This document shows positions 24,710-35,378 of a stretch of 64,000 bases of DNA, piece after piece. Where the stretch lies: contig JABWDB010000001.1 of NCBI GenBank assembly GCA_019614645.1, positions 12,503,501-12,567,500 of the forward strand. Reading direction: 5' to 3'. Position 1 is the stretch's first letter, and every line of letters begins with the position of its first letter. The notes below the pieces were generated by a model. That model was not told the origin of the DNA, did not search any database, and saw only the letters and a list, made by a program, of their open reading frames with translations. The position numbers and the translations under genes are program-made. The DNA comes from Stratiolaelaps scimitus. Lineage: Eukaryota > Arthropoda > Arachnida > Mesostigmata > Laelapidae.

Positions 24710-27700
24710 TTTCCTCTTCTCATCATTCGTGTTTGACAATATTCGAATAAAGCTCAGCTTCACTTGACCTTCTTAGCGGCTTCATTGGTCCACCACCCCT
24801 GCAGCCACTTGGAATAGCACTTGGAACGCAGGCGTAAGCACTTATATACGGTACCAACGAGAATTCCAAGTCGAAACCGCGGCAATTCTCGCTGCTTCAA
24901 TCAGTTATGCACATTGTACAAATGCAAACACAACACAAATATCTCTCGGTCATCCAATCATCGAATCCTCCACAGATCGTAGAGGGGAGGATTGCGGCCA
25001 CTTCAGAGGAATCGTGTACAGGTGGAGTGGATATGGGTCTTAAAGGGCAACGTTATTTTTACTTTAGGCACAGTGAGGGCCACTTTCTTCCACAGGTCGA
25101 GGGGCTATTTCTTGCCGATGGCGTGGTCGGCAACGCCCGTAGAATCCTGAAGTAGTCTATTGCTGGCATGGGTCCGAATCGCGCTAAAGGCCAAAGGATT
25201 TCTCCTATAAAAACTTGATTTGGTATCCCGTGTGGTGCAATTGTAGCAGTCAACCATAATAATAATAGTGCAATGGGTATCGACTCTCAGGCATAAAAGA
25301 ACAAAAACCGGAACGGTAGTGGTGTCGACCGTAACCATAACGGAGGAGGCACGTACATGCCTACACAAGATTACGTTGATCCCCACCGTTGCATATAGGT
25401 ATTTATGTATCCTCCTTTCGAAGCAATGCAAAAGCACTACCGTGGGCGTTAAACGTTGGCTGAGAGTCAGACCGAAAGCAATTTGCGGGCCCCTTTCTGG
25501 ACGAATCCTGTAGTACTTCCAAGCGGCTACAGCTCCGGTGGAATTAACTTAACCGTCGGCGACAGTGATGGTTAAAAACAGTGGTGGTTTGAATTTAATT
25601 ATTTATTCATTGACGGAACTGCGAATATTACAACGCTCAAGTTCTCGTATTAAAAAATAGAAGTAAAAATAACGATCACCAAAGGATTTCACAAGGACTA
25701 TCTTCTAGGTGACCTACTGTCAAAAATGATCACCAAGTCATATTCAACAATAAAATTACAAGCATTTAAAGAGATTGAAAGAGGAGCAACTTACTAGCGT
25801 CACTGGAAAACAAACCTAGTCAAAAATAGCTCACAGGGAGAACCGCTAACGGCTGTTGCGCTTGATTGTTATCTCTCAACGCAACTAAACGCACATAGGC
25901 TAAAATGATTAATAGCGTAATTGTCTCATAGAGCCTCATCGAAGGTTCCGCCCGCACTTACGGATATAGGCCGACGTCGTATGTGTAGAAACATTGCTTT
26001 CAATAAAGACTAAGGAAAAGTCTTTAGTAAAAGCAATTGTCACCGTTTTTTAATAAACAATAATAATATACATTTGGCAAACATATAAACATTCGAGTCG
26101 CGTCGCCTACCCATAAGCTCCGATGTCAATGATGCTATGTATCATTTTTACGATCGCCTCGACTCGGTCGATTGTCCTCCCTGCATTTTCGCGACTATAT
26201 TTAGCAATTTTGGTTGAGAGCGACTGGCAGGTTGGCTGAAGTGTGGAAGACACCGCGATGCGTATGTCGACCGGATCTGCAGTGCACGATCTAAATAGAT
26301 AGAGTTGGGATTCAAATGACTTCCCTCAGTGTGCCTAAGCTTGATGAAAACAATTCCAGCTGTAGGTATCCTCGGTAGGGTTTCTCAATTCTTGCTCTCG
26401 GCCGGACGCGGTTATCGACGCCAGGCTAACGTGCGTAGACATCCATAATATAGAGGCAACGGTGTGCCTCAGAGTGTTTGTCGCGCCCCCTGGCTTTGAT
26501 CAGTGACACTAGGTGTGAGATCCTGGCGACCCCTGGCGATGCATTCAAAAGCTGGGGGATAATACCCCACGTCGAATATCCCATCGACGCCGAAGAGGTC
26601 GCCAGTGTCAGTTTGAAAATGCTGCAATGATACTAAGTATATCAATATATATATATATGGATGTTTACCTTCTCCTATTTAATTGGCAGTGGCTGATTAC
26701 CAATAAGTGTTGATTATCTATTGTTTCCTTTGATTGTTTATGTATTGGTCATATTAGTAAAAGTATTCCTCATATGTACAATAGAACCGCTTTTAATAAA
26801 TGTGTTTTGAGAGAAGCTACATTACGAAAAAAAAAATCATGGCCTAATATATACGTGAATGTCAAAACAATGACTAACAGACAATAGTGGAACTGTCCCA
26901 AAGTCACTCCGTTGATTTCGCATACTTTATATCTCAATTTACATCGAAATCGTTAGTGGTTGACAAAATTAGTCGATCCTATGACGGCGAATGTCAAGCA
27001 GGCGTCGTTGCGCCATTCGGCCGCATTACCCCCGCCGTACGACCGGTCAACTCGGCCTCCGATCGATACAAACTTCAGTAGTCGTCATCATTAGATCTCT
27101 GCTTTTTATTCCACGAAAAAGGCGCAGTCGCGTCACCGTTGCTCTCACTCGTTTTCATGTGTTCTTCACATGCAATCATACTAAGAGCGGCCTTTAATTT
27201 GGTATTTGTCATCGTTGCTGGTGCGGTTGCAATTTGCGGTCTCGCTTATCGTAGTTATTGATTGCTGTCGCTGTTGTTGTTGTTGCTGTTGTTGTTGTTG
27301 CTGCTGCTACTACTGTACTCGCACAGAAACCGGATAAGGCTGCTGATCAGTGGCAGCGGGTGTTCATCATTGCCTCGCTGATCCATTTCGGGGGAGTGAT
27401 CTTCTATGCGTTCTTCGCGTCAGGCGAAAAGCAGCCATGGGCAGAGCCCGCCAAAGAGGCGGAACCCGTCGGCCAGCAGGCGGGTCAACCATTCCATCAA
27501 GGAGCTGGACAGGGTGGTTACATCGACCAGACGGGAGGTCAAGGGACCGCACCCCCCTCGTACGGTTCCACCGCTGAGACGAACTTCGTCTACGATCCAA
27601 CCTCGCAGCAAGCCGCTCAGGTAAAACCGACTACATAACACTAGGTTACTGTATTTCTGCTCTTTTTTTTGTCTAGATCACATGCACATGCAACAGTATG

Positions 27701-28221
27701 TGCGTAATAATAATAATAATAATAACAGTAATAATGATACGATCGTTCAGTAATAATGTTATCTGTCTGTTAAGTTAATCTCAGTTCGTATAACTACATA
27801 GAAATTACATATACGACCACATAGTTCGGTGTAGCTGGTCGGCCTAGGGTGCCTATGGCGAATTTTGCACACGTTCAAATCGTCATAAAGCCGCCCCTTC
27901 GCATTCGATTCAAGTCACTGGAGCTGTCTGTGTATTCACTATACTCTTTTCCTTACTCTATTTTCTATGAGCATATCTCATTGACCCACCCAGTTGATTT
28001 GGTCTTGACTCTGTTTGTTTGTCTTCTTGCCTTCTCTTTTCCACTGACTCGAACAGCCTTCTAGGCCGCCGCCTCCGAGTGCCCCCAATGTGCCAGCTCA
28101 TCAGCCACAACCGGCCGCGTATGATCCGAACGCGGCCTGGGGGGAAGATGCTTCTAGCCAGCAAGCCGCGTACACGACTAGCAGCTACACGTCGGGCTAC
28201 AGCACGCAACCGCAGTGGTAG
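9288..28221 (+). CDS. VGlut: Vesicular glutamate transporter (VGLUT, SLC17 family), 11 coding exons, start exon not found
   Basis: Vesicular glutamate transporter, which loads cytosolic glutamate into synaptic vesicles using the V-ATPase membrane potential (family knowledge). Exons: 9288-9482, 11797-11947, 12990-13223, 18116-18309, 18839-19000, 20983-21088, 21359-21466, 23012-23147, 23416-23543, 27327-27620, 28057-28221. Every junction has GT/AG and the reading phase agrees across all ten introns, giving 623 residues to a TAG at 28219-28221. Hallmarks are [12 protein letters not shown] (TM1), [15 protein letters not shown] (TM2), [12 protein letters not shown] (TM4-5), [12 protein letters not shown] (TM7), NCGGFGMEA (TM9), [19 protein letters not shown] (TM10-11) and [10 protein letters not shown] after TM12. 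Arginines 98, 186 and 322 and Glu193 (numbered from the first complete codon) match the transport residues described in rat VGLUT2. The initiator Met must lie in an upstream exon ending with two bases of a split codon; I could not place it. Sialin and NaPi-type SLC17 members lack this set of motifs. Confidence 0.95.
9483..11796. other. VGLUT intron between exons 1 and 2
   Basis: A GC-rich stretch at 10,100-11,350 is open on both strands for up to 198 codons (minus strand, 10565-11161), but the translations are Arg/Pro/Ser-rich and resemble no family. I treat it as non-coding; an internal promoter or enhancer is possible. Confidence 0.5.
11797..11947 (+). CDS. VGlut: VGLUT exon 2: TM1 and first luminal sequon
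   Basis: The acceptor is TTTGCAG and the donor GCG|GTAATT. It encodes [15 protein letters not shown], then TM1 with the VGLUT signature [11 protein letters not shown], and ends in the luminal MTSNTTDA, which holds an N-glycosylation sequon (NTT) at the same place as in mammalian VGLUTs. The TM1 arginine (Arg98) matches the substrate-pathway arginine of rat VGLUT2. The donor is followed by CA, TA and GA microsatellites. Confidence 0.95.
11994..12042. repeat. Compound (TA)n(GA)n microsatellite
   Basis: TA dinucleotides switch to GA dinucleotides near 12,020, just inside the intron after VGLUT exon 2. Confidence 0.95.
12481..12522. repeat. (TA)21 microsatellite
   Basis: A perfect 42-bp run, the longest TA tract noticed in the window. 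Confidence 0.97.
12990..13223 (+). CDS. VGlut: VGLUT exon 3: TM2, TM3 and most of TM4
   Basis: The acceptor CTGTCACAG gives phase 0 and [15 protein letters not shown]. Then follow [15 protein letters not shown] (TM2), TM3 with NRIFG and MNMLIPAA, and [10 protein letters not shown] (TM4) with Arg186 and Glu193. The donor is GAG|GTTCGT, an unusual 5' splice site. The frame stays open upstream of the acceptor, so the exact 5' edge is inferred from alignment to the family. The first luminal loop comes out shorter than in vertebrates, and a small extra exon upstream cannot be excluded. Confidence 0.9.
13224..18115. other. VGLUT intron between exons 3 and 4 (4.9 kb)
   Basis: The largest intron. 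It holds (TA)n at 13,499-13,522 and 17,763-17,788, an (ACC)n run at 15,731-15,756 and a GC-rich block at 14,650-16,550. A minus-strand frame at 14,979-15,167 ([20 protein letters not shown]) might be an old mobile-element fragment, but I cannot place it. Confidence 0.5.
15731..15756. repeat. (ACC)n microsatellite
   Basis: A tract of about eight ACC units in a GC-rich intronic block. Confidence 0.9.
18116..18309 (+). CDS. VGlut: VGLUT exon 4: TM4 end, TM5, TM6
   Basis: The acceptor is TAATCAG, phase 0. It encodes [36 protein letters not shown] and the TM6 region ending GICGVIW. The last codon is split TG|G and the donor is again GTTCGT. The competing donor two codons later (TTC|GTATAC) would break phase with the next exon. 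A 4.9-kb intron precedes this exon. Confidence 0.93.
18839..19000 (+). CDS. VGlut: VGLUT exon 5: cytosolic loop between TM6 and TM7
   Basis: The acceptor is CACATCAG and the donor is a perfect GTAAGT. It encodes [19 protein letters not shown], then [12 protein letters not shown] and [13 protein letters not shown], which match the family's large central cytosolic loop residue for residue in pattern. The surrounding frames contain stops, so the exon is identified only in this frame. The mariner element sits 534 bases downstream in the following intron. Confidence 0.93.
19535..19566 (+). repeat. Mariner left terminal inverted repeat
   Basis: 32 bp starting TTAGGGCATACA and ending CGCGTCTTT. It is a perfect reverse complement of 20788-20819, immediately after the TA target at 19533-19534. 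Confidence 0.97.
19680..20732 (+). pseudogene. Mariner transposase (DD34D) broken by two in-frame nonsense codons
   Basis: A single frame of 350 codons runs from the ATG at 19680 (an upstream in-frame ATG at 19599 is also possible) to the TAA-type end at 20732, interrupted by TGA at 20058-20060 and TAG at 20418-20420. The N-terminal helix-turn-helix region is present ([15 protein letters not shown], then TVQNWCKRF). The catalytic residues are in [16 protein letters not shown] and [15 protein letters not shown], with exactly 34 residues between the second and third aspartates. The first stop falls where relatives have the Trp of WVPHxL. No frameshift is visible. This copy should not make full-length transposase without readthrough. 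Confidence 0.94.
20788..20819 (-). repeat. Mariner right terminal inverted repeat
   Basis: Perfect inverted copy of 19535-19566, followed by the second TA target copy at 20820-20821. Confidence 0.97.
20983..21088 (+). CDS. VGlut: VGLUT exon 6: TM7
   Basis: The acceptor is GAATTTCAG and the donor GAG|GTAAGG. It encodes [18 protein letters not shown] followed by [17 protein letters not shown]. Arg322 in FCRSW corresponds to the TM7 arginine proposed to bind substrate or chloride in VGLUT2. Confidence 0.96.
21359..21466 (+). CDS. VGlut: VGLUT exon 7: TM8
   Basis: The acceptor is GATTTTCAG and the donor CAG|GTGAGC, both phase 0. It encodes [20 protein letters not shown] followed by [16 protein letters not shown], the TM8 helix and the short cytosolic link with the conserved GGQ-AD-LR pattern. 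Confidence 0.96.
21467..23011. other. VGLUT intron between exons 7 and 8
   Basis: Holds (TA)n at 22,071-22,101, (CA)n at about 22,226-22,239 and (GA)n at about 22,249-22,265. No exon or RNA gene is seen. Confidence 0.6.
22071..22101. repeat. (TA)n microsatellite
   Basis: About 31 bp of TA in the intron between VGLUT exons 7 and 8. Confidence 0.95.
23012..23147 (+). CDS. VGlut: VGLUT exon 8: TM9-TM10
   Basis: The acceptor is CTGCCACAG and the donor CCG|GTAAGT, with a split glycine codon. It encodes [19 protein letters not shown] and the TM10 stretch [22 protein letters not shown] is one of the most diagnostic VGLUT motifs. Confidence 0.97.
23416..23543 (+). CDS. VGlut: VGLUT exon 9: TM11
   Basis: The acceptor is CAATTACAG and the donor AAG|GTATTG. 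It encodes [19 protein letters not shown], then [19 protein letters not shown] and ITDRK. The 3.8-kb intron that follows is the second largest in the gene. Confidence 0.97.
23544..27326. other. VGLUT intron between exons 9 and 10 (3.8 kb)
   Basis: Holds (TA)n at 24,112-24,130 and a 49-bp perfect (CT)n at 24,657-24,705. Open frames of 60-140 codons occur on both strands around 23,850-25,510 without recognisable domains. They may be decayed repeats. Confidence 0.5.
24657..24705. repeat. (CT)n microsatellite
   Basis: About 49 bp of uninterrupted CT. The polypyrimidine tract could form triplex (H) DNA. Confidence 0.96.
27327..27620 (+). CDS. VGlut: VGLUT exon 10: TM12 and start of C-tail
   Basis: The acceptor is TCGCACAG and the donor CAG|GTAAAA. 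It encodes [40 protein letters not shown] and then a Gly/Gln-rich cytosolic tail. The first 90 bases upstream are a (GTT)n/(GCT)n pyrimidine-poor tract that is also open in frame, so the acceptor was chosen by phase and family alignment. Confidence 0.95.
28057..28221 (+). CDS. VGlut: VGLUT exon 11: proline- and tyrosine-rich C-terminus and stop
   Basis: The acceptor is CTCGAACAG, phase 0. It encodes [19 protein letters not shown] and then a [16 protein letters not shown] tail before TAG. The PPPP run resembles the polyproline SH3/WW-binding tails of some VGLUTs, but the tail is not conserved. The exon is supported by phase, the acceptor and the absence of other stops. Confidence 0.88.
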   Translation, partial: PSRPPPPSAPNVPAHQPQPAAYDPNAAWGEDASSQQAAYTTSSYTSGYSTQPQW

Positions 28222-28391
28222 AGGGATCTAGAGCCAGATAGAGTCAGATAGAGAGAGAGAGAGAGATCGCAAGAGATGGACAGCGAGATACCTATAGCAG
28301 AAGACCAAAGGAAAAGTACGAGAGAAGTGCAAGAAGCAGAAGAAGATACTGTGGTGAACAGCTATTAAGCACAACTACTCGTAGACGGAGA

Positions 28392-28394
<3 letters not shown>

Positions 28395-28432
<38 letters not shown>
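28395..28432. repeat. (GA)n microsatellite
   Basis: About 38 bp of GA, 175 bases past the VGLUT stop codon, so probably transcribed in the 3' UTR. Confidence 0.95.
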
Positions 28433-28437
<5 letters not shown>

Positions 28438-30278
28438 AAGAGAACTGGTAACAGAGCGACGTGAATCGGCAGTGGTCTCAGATGAGATAGACAGCTCTAT
28501 ACGGGGGGTGCTTACGCCCATACGGCGTTCATGGTGACGCACACAGCGTTGCTGCCATAAAGAGAGGCGAATGGCGAACAATAGTGCACAAGGACGAACA
28601 GCATAATGATAATGCACTCATTCAATACAACAAGAGAATAGAAGAGTAATAATAATAATAATAATAACAGGCGGCATTGAAACACATCAACATGGACAAC
28701 ATGCAAGCTCGTACGCATTCAGAAGCAAGCAAGCTAGCAACAGCGCACATCGATAAGCAGCTGCTTAAGCAGAAGAGCACGGCGATAGAGGCACTAATCG
28801 ATGAAGACCGGTCGACGAGAGACGGGAGATTAGGACGCGCAAGCAACGAAGTAAAACTTAACCCAATCGGGAATGGGGGGGAGGGGGTTACGTCAGGGAA
28901 CACCGTGGCATTAGATGGGCTTGTCTGATCAGAATTGTTATTCGCGCAACTGAGAAACTTCCCAGCACACGTACAGCGGAAGCAACCATTGAGCTGTTTG
29001 ATACAGCAAGGATGACAACGGCGAAGGCCAAAGACCATCGTACCGGAGGTTACCGGAACGCCTACCAAATACTCGAAATCATCGTCATCAATGACCTACA
29101 ACGAGTAAGCGTGAAGGACGTTTACGACAAGATGCGTATCTCGGATACGGGATGACGCGTAGATCGTCACACGTCGATGAAGTCGCAATCGAATAACAAT
29201 AATAATAATAATAATACTGGAAACGGTACGTGGTCACATGGGCCTTTCGGTGGTTTCCGACGCTATAGGTTTTCAAGAGGGCCATAGTCCTCACCGTTGT
29301 AACGGGCGATATGGAACAGAACGAGACAGATGGATAGATATAGAGATGGCGAATGATGGAGTCGTTTTGGGAGAGGTCGAGGAGACGCTGACGGTAGGAC
29401 GTTGGAAAGGCGAGCAGAAGCGGCCGACGTTACTATTATGATATAATCGTTATAATGAATGAATCGATGAATGAAGATAACACCACGGACAATAATCAAC
29501 CAATTATATGACGATGGCTAGATGTGTCCGTCTCACGTTCATGGGCGATACAGCCACCACTTCGTAACGCTGCTGTGTTATGAGAAGAAGTAGATCTCTC
29601 TACTAGAAGTGTTACTATATCATCAATATATATATATATATATATATATAGAAAGTACATGATTATTACGATTACTACTAATATTGCGTAGCTGTAGTAG
29701 ATAATAACTATATACTGAGCAGTCTTTCGAAGCGATGCCTGACGATGAGTATTTCAGAACTGACGGCGATAATGTTAGCCGGACAAAACACAATATGCTC
29801 CGCGCTTAGCACGAAAGCCGTCCAGTCACGTTCATCTTCTTCTATAATAGAAGTACTAACTAGCATATAGCAGCATATCGCATACTAGGAAAGCCGTCAG
29901 AAAGTGCTCGCAATATGATCCCATTCATTCTCAACTCTCGCTACAGAGATTGATTGATTGATACTTACCTATACACACACACACACACGTGCGAGAAGCA
30001 AACAACATGAATACTATTATGCTACAACAACTACAACTACTATTACTACAACTACTATTACGAAACGAAATTATGCTGAACTGGTAAAATGGATGGTTAG
30101 TCGAGAAGCAGCTGTGGATAATGAGAAAATGGAGGGGTGAGAACATTGACGATGCTGATAACGAAAAGCATTATTGGAATGGTGATGATGATTATAAATA
30201 CTCTCTCTCTCTATAGTAGAGGTAAAGAGGTGATATTCAAGTGTCCTATAGTCTCAACAGCACTGATGGATCATTAAT

Positions 30279-30282
<4 letters not shown>

Positions 30283-30316
<34 letters not shown>
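30283..30316. repeat. (TA)n microsatellite
   Basis: About 34 bp of TA in the region after VGLUT. Confidence 0.95.
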
Positions 30317-33300
30317 CTATTATTAACCAATTGATTTCTGATCGTGTGTGTGTGTCCGGAGAATGGCGAGATACTCTCATTATATAGAAACACAATGATT
30401 AGATGAGCAAGCAAGCAAGAAGACATGGATGGCAGTGGTCTAAAAGACGAGCGTGGTGCGATGGAGCGAATGTGTCCTGAAGAAAACACATTGTGAGGTT
30501 CATCCGCATGTGAAGCTTAAACAACAGAACTAGAAGAGACACTTCGTTGTCGACAATTTTTGTTCATTCGTGTCGAAGACTTCATTTGTTTGCATAGCCT
30601 TCGTTGAGAGCAACTTCGCACTTAGTCTCTGTCTCTCCATCGACAAAAAGAGACGAGATAGAGAGATACTCATTATGGAAGAGATAACTAGGGACATCAG
30701 CAAACCCGCGGTGGTTTCCTGCGGTCGTAAGTGTTACCGTGATCATGACGATTCGATGGATAGGATTTTCGAGAAGTAACTTGAAAACGACTATGCTCAC
30801 GTGTTATAGTAACAAACGTCAACCTAGTCAACGAAAAATTGGACTGATCCAATGATTTTCTGCTCGAGTTTCGTGTTCGGTCACGTCAACCGCGTAAACA
30901 GCATTGCTGCAAGGTATTACGTTTTAGTGTATTGCAATTGATTGAAATTGCCTTGGGACTTGCACCGGTATCGTCCCACTACTCACGTTCACCTTCTGTG
31001 ATGCTACTAGCCGTTTGAATGAACGTAATCGGCCCCGTTGAATCGGAACGCATGACATCAGCCTTCTGCAACGCCGGCAGAGGAGATAGGACCAGACATT
31101 GGTCTGATTAGGGCAATAAAGAGGGAAGTGATCAGAGTTAGCGCGTAGCGTTCGTTATCAACTGAAAAGTGAAGAGAAAAAACACAAAGCTATTCTCTGA
31201 GTATGTGCGTGTGTGTGTGTTTGTGTTTGTGTGACATATCGGAGGCCTTCGCGCACCCATCTACTACCAATTTCCTCCAATCTCTCTCTCTCTCTCTCTC
31301 TGTCTCTATATCTCCCTTCTTGTGTGTGACTGGGTGTACGTCTGTAGTGCCTATAGATAACAATGATTTACTTATGGACTCAGCATGCGTTGTTATGGAA
31401 TTGAGTTACCGTTAGTGGGGCCCCGGCGAGGTTTACGCAAATGATATGATCTGACCTGACCTGACGAAAGGGGGCAGTGGAGGCGGATAAATGGGCATCC
31501 TTCAACAGACACAACAACAACTGAAGCTCGTAACTGGTCCAGCTGTGCAGGATCTTATCGCCACTATTCTGTATCGGGAACAAGGAGAACTATTCTCTAG
31601 CCGGTCCGAGGATATTTATTAGCTTCATTCAAATAATCAATCACACATGAGCCATATCGGAGTAAGGGCAATGTCCCAAATGTGAAAACAAACTAGTATA
31701 TAGGTGTCATAAGTTGCTGTTGTTATTTATTCAGTCATCGACCGCGCCCTCATAAATTGTTTGCCTTAAGCGTCACCCCATCTACAGAAGGTCGTCAGTG
31801 CGTTTAGCTAAGACGATGGCGATGTGCCAATATCAATAGCTCACTACCCCTGTGGACAACAGATGCCTGTGTGATTTTTTGGGTCGAACAAATCATCTAT
31901 CATCCATGTTGAGTATGTTACTCTAAGCCTTGGCATTTTTTGCGGAGTCCTACCAATCAGCTTTGTTTGTTACCAGCACAGGTACTGAGAGGCTGTCAAA
32001 CAGAGAGAGAGAGACAGAGACCCATATATATATATATCCGTGTCAGATGAGGAGAAACAGACTGCTCTGATCGATGTCTCGCAAAGACAAGCCATACATG
32101 TTAATGATAAGACCGTTCAGACTAACTGATGGCTGGCCGCGTTTTAATTATTACTATTGTTAGCATTGTTATTATTATTATTATTATAGCTCATCGGTTG
32201 CGTGCAACCCAACTTCGAGTACGAGTAGAAAAACAAGCAACTGAAAAGTTGACCGCTAAAATGATAATGATGTTATTGAGACAGGTTTTTTATTCGTTAG
32301 CTGTTGAGTATTCGTCAATGGAGTGTTAAAGGTTGAATCTTGCACATGTAACAGATGAAATAAATAGGAGAAGCAACGAGAAGCTTGAATGATGAAAGGA
32401 AACGAATGATGGCAACGCTACTGCAGAACATGTTGATATATTATGGAGGTCAAAATAAAGCATGGACATGACATCACATCGTAGGCCGGTAACAGGCCAA
32501 TAGTAAGGAACGGAGTCTGGCTGTTTCGCGCGCTCTCTCTCTCTCTCTCTCGCTCTGTTTGTCTTTCTCGCAGTCTGTGAAGAAATGTTCGAAGCGATGT
32601 CTTCATTGTTGTCACCGTCTCTTCGAAAGGTGACATAACGTGTAGTGTAACTTTGGATCAAGAGTTGTTTCAGGATTACGCCTAGTTGTTGAGGGGGACG
32701 GGACGCTCTGCCTTCTTCTGGTAGACAAAAAGGGCTCAGAGAGCAGTGAAGTGGTCAGTTATCGTCGACACAGTAATAATAATAATTCGAAGGTGACGAA
32801 GAAAGACAAAACAGATATCTTATGTAGGCCATGTATGAACGAGAAAAAATCGCACACAGCCGTCAGACCAGACAATAAATCGTATATAATGTCGTGGTAT
32901 GATTCGATCTGACGGCGAAGCAATGTCCCACAGCTTTTGCCCTCTCTAGGAATCGATCGACAATTTGTTGCGTTGTAAAAGTGTATTTTCTTCTCGTTAT
33001 GAGTGACAGATTCAGCGACAACAGGAACAATGAGTGCGCAATGTTTGATGATGAATAATATCACAAATGATAAAATAATGATGTTCAACGATCCACGGGC
33101 GTGTCAAATCGGACGCAAGCAGGCGCCGTAACAAGCACACAAACACACAAATGAGTACCAGATAATGAACAGATATAACCACCACAACCATTACAACACA
33201 CTCGATACGATGACAAACAACGTAACAGAAAACCTGATCAATTGCCTGATTATTATTATTATTATTATTATTAGAAGCAGCATGACGAGACATGAAGAAT

Positions 33301-33675
33301 GGGAAAGGTCGACTTTCACAGGGCCGCTATCATCAATTATACTACTGAGATGGGAATGGAGAGACAAAGATGATTTAGATTGATGCAGATAATGTAGATG
33401 GCCCGTCGATGCTGATGTATACAAGAGCGACACGAGAGATATTCTGGCTGCCGGACAGGTTTTGCTCGCCCTGAAAATGAGGATTGCTGTGGGGACGGGA
33501 TGAAGAATCGTGTTATCACAGCTCTGCACACCGAGAAATATCTGCACGAGTCAAGACGAAAACTAATCAGCAAAAGGAAAAGGTAAACGTTTTAACCCGG
33601 ATGTCCCTCAGATCGATTCTATAGAGAAAAAGTTACCCTTAGAACAACCAATCAACGAATTAAATAGTTATACAC

Positions 33676-33710
<35 letters not shown>

Positions 33711-34345
33711 CATTTTTTAGATTTGTTTGTTAGTAATTGTTAGATTAATTTGGCTCTGTAGAATTGACCTGACAGTTGGAAATGTTTATATGGCACGATG
33801 AGGCTATTTGACCCTCCTTTTCCTACGTTGCATGGCGACTCAGGTCGAATTCAGATCCGACATATATATATATATATATATTTTATATACATTTGCATAT
33901 CAAATAGCGTATGTTTCGATTGAAGCGTTTTCGTCCATTATCAGTCATTACACTTACAAACCCACCGAACGATTGGAGAAAAGTAAGCTCTTCCCACTAT
34001 TCATCTAACTAATTAATTTATCTCTCTGTCTCTCTCTCGCTCTCTCTCTCTCTTTCTTACCGACAATACATCAACAAAGCACAGAGTGCTACTGATGTAC
34101 AGACATAATACAGACCGGTGTGGTACTGAAGTCTTTCGGTTTCACAATGAATGGCTGACAAAAATTCGCGAAAAAAATGATGCAAAGCTACACTGTGGAC
34201 AGCTTTTGATGCCATTTTTCGAGAATGACGCATAGACGATAGCATCATCGTATGATGTTGCTGCACACAACCTTATAATTGTATTGTTATTATTACTCAA
34301 ACGTGGCGAATGTAGATCCATGCATGAGAAAGCATATCTATTGCC

Positions 34346-34378
<33 letters not shown>

Positions 34379-35324
34379 GTACACTGCTCCGTTCAAGGAG
34401 AGGCATATACCATATATATATACATATATATATATGGTGTGTGTACATTCAAATCATAGAGAATCACCCAACCCGCAACCATCCAGTTCATTCTTCAACT
34501 CGTTTTATCGCACGGCAGGTTGTTGTTGTTGTATTTTATCATTTGCGCAGCCTTCGTTCTGCGCGAAATTTTAGTAGTGCTGATGGTGGCAGGTGGTGAT
34601 GATGATGCGGTTTGCTTAAAACAATGTTATTTCGTTTCAAGGTACGCGTTGTGATAACAATGCCTTATGAATGGCTTTCATTATGATAATTATTGGTATT
34701 ATCATCATTATTATTATGAGTAAATAATTGATGTCACCATAATCGATCGTGCCGAGCGCCTCGTATACAGTAGAGGAGGTTTTTGGGGACGGCGGCGGAC
34801 GCATTAGCTACACGTACGGTGTACGAATTATACTTCTAGGTAAAAGGTATTTAGGTTTTTTTTTCTAACTTTTTAACAATATTCTTACTGAAATTACCAC
34901 TACCCTTATTATTATTATGATTATTATTATTATTGTTAATTTGTTTCCGAGATGCCATGATTATTTTGTGCAAATGTTAGTCCTAACACTGCATTAGATC
35001 CGTATACGATATCGATGAAGGGGCAGCATACCAGCATTTTCTTAAATATGATACCAATAATAAAACTAACAAAGCGTTCAACAAATCAGATCCAACAACA
35101 CGGCAGAACGGCACCCACTGACAACAACAACAAAAAATAAAATTACAAAATAAACAGAGACCAAATACCGTGTAACTCACATACAATGCAAGATTCACGA
35201 TTGCATTCACCACGAAAATACACATGATACGACACCTACATTTGAATCCCACCAAGGCCTCAGTCTTTCAGCACAGCCTGGAGTTCTTTCACTAAGACGG
35301 CTCAACAGCATAGGCGCATGGCAA

Positions 35325-35378
35325 ACGCTTGTGCCACACATACCAAATAAAATTACACGCTTGTGCCACACATACCAA
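35325..35378. repeat. 32-bp direct tandem duplication (second copy partial)
   Basis: ACGCTTGTGCCACACATACC occurs at 35,325 and again at 35,357, a 32-bp period, which suggests a slippage duplication. Confidence 0.85.

Noticed and set aside
24452..24763. Frames of alternating Arg-Glu or Leu-Ser residues
   Set aside because: Simple translations of the (CT)n microsatellite.
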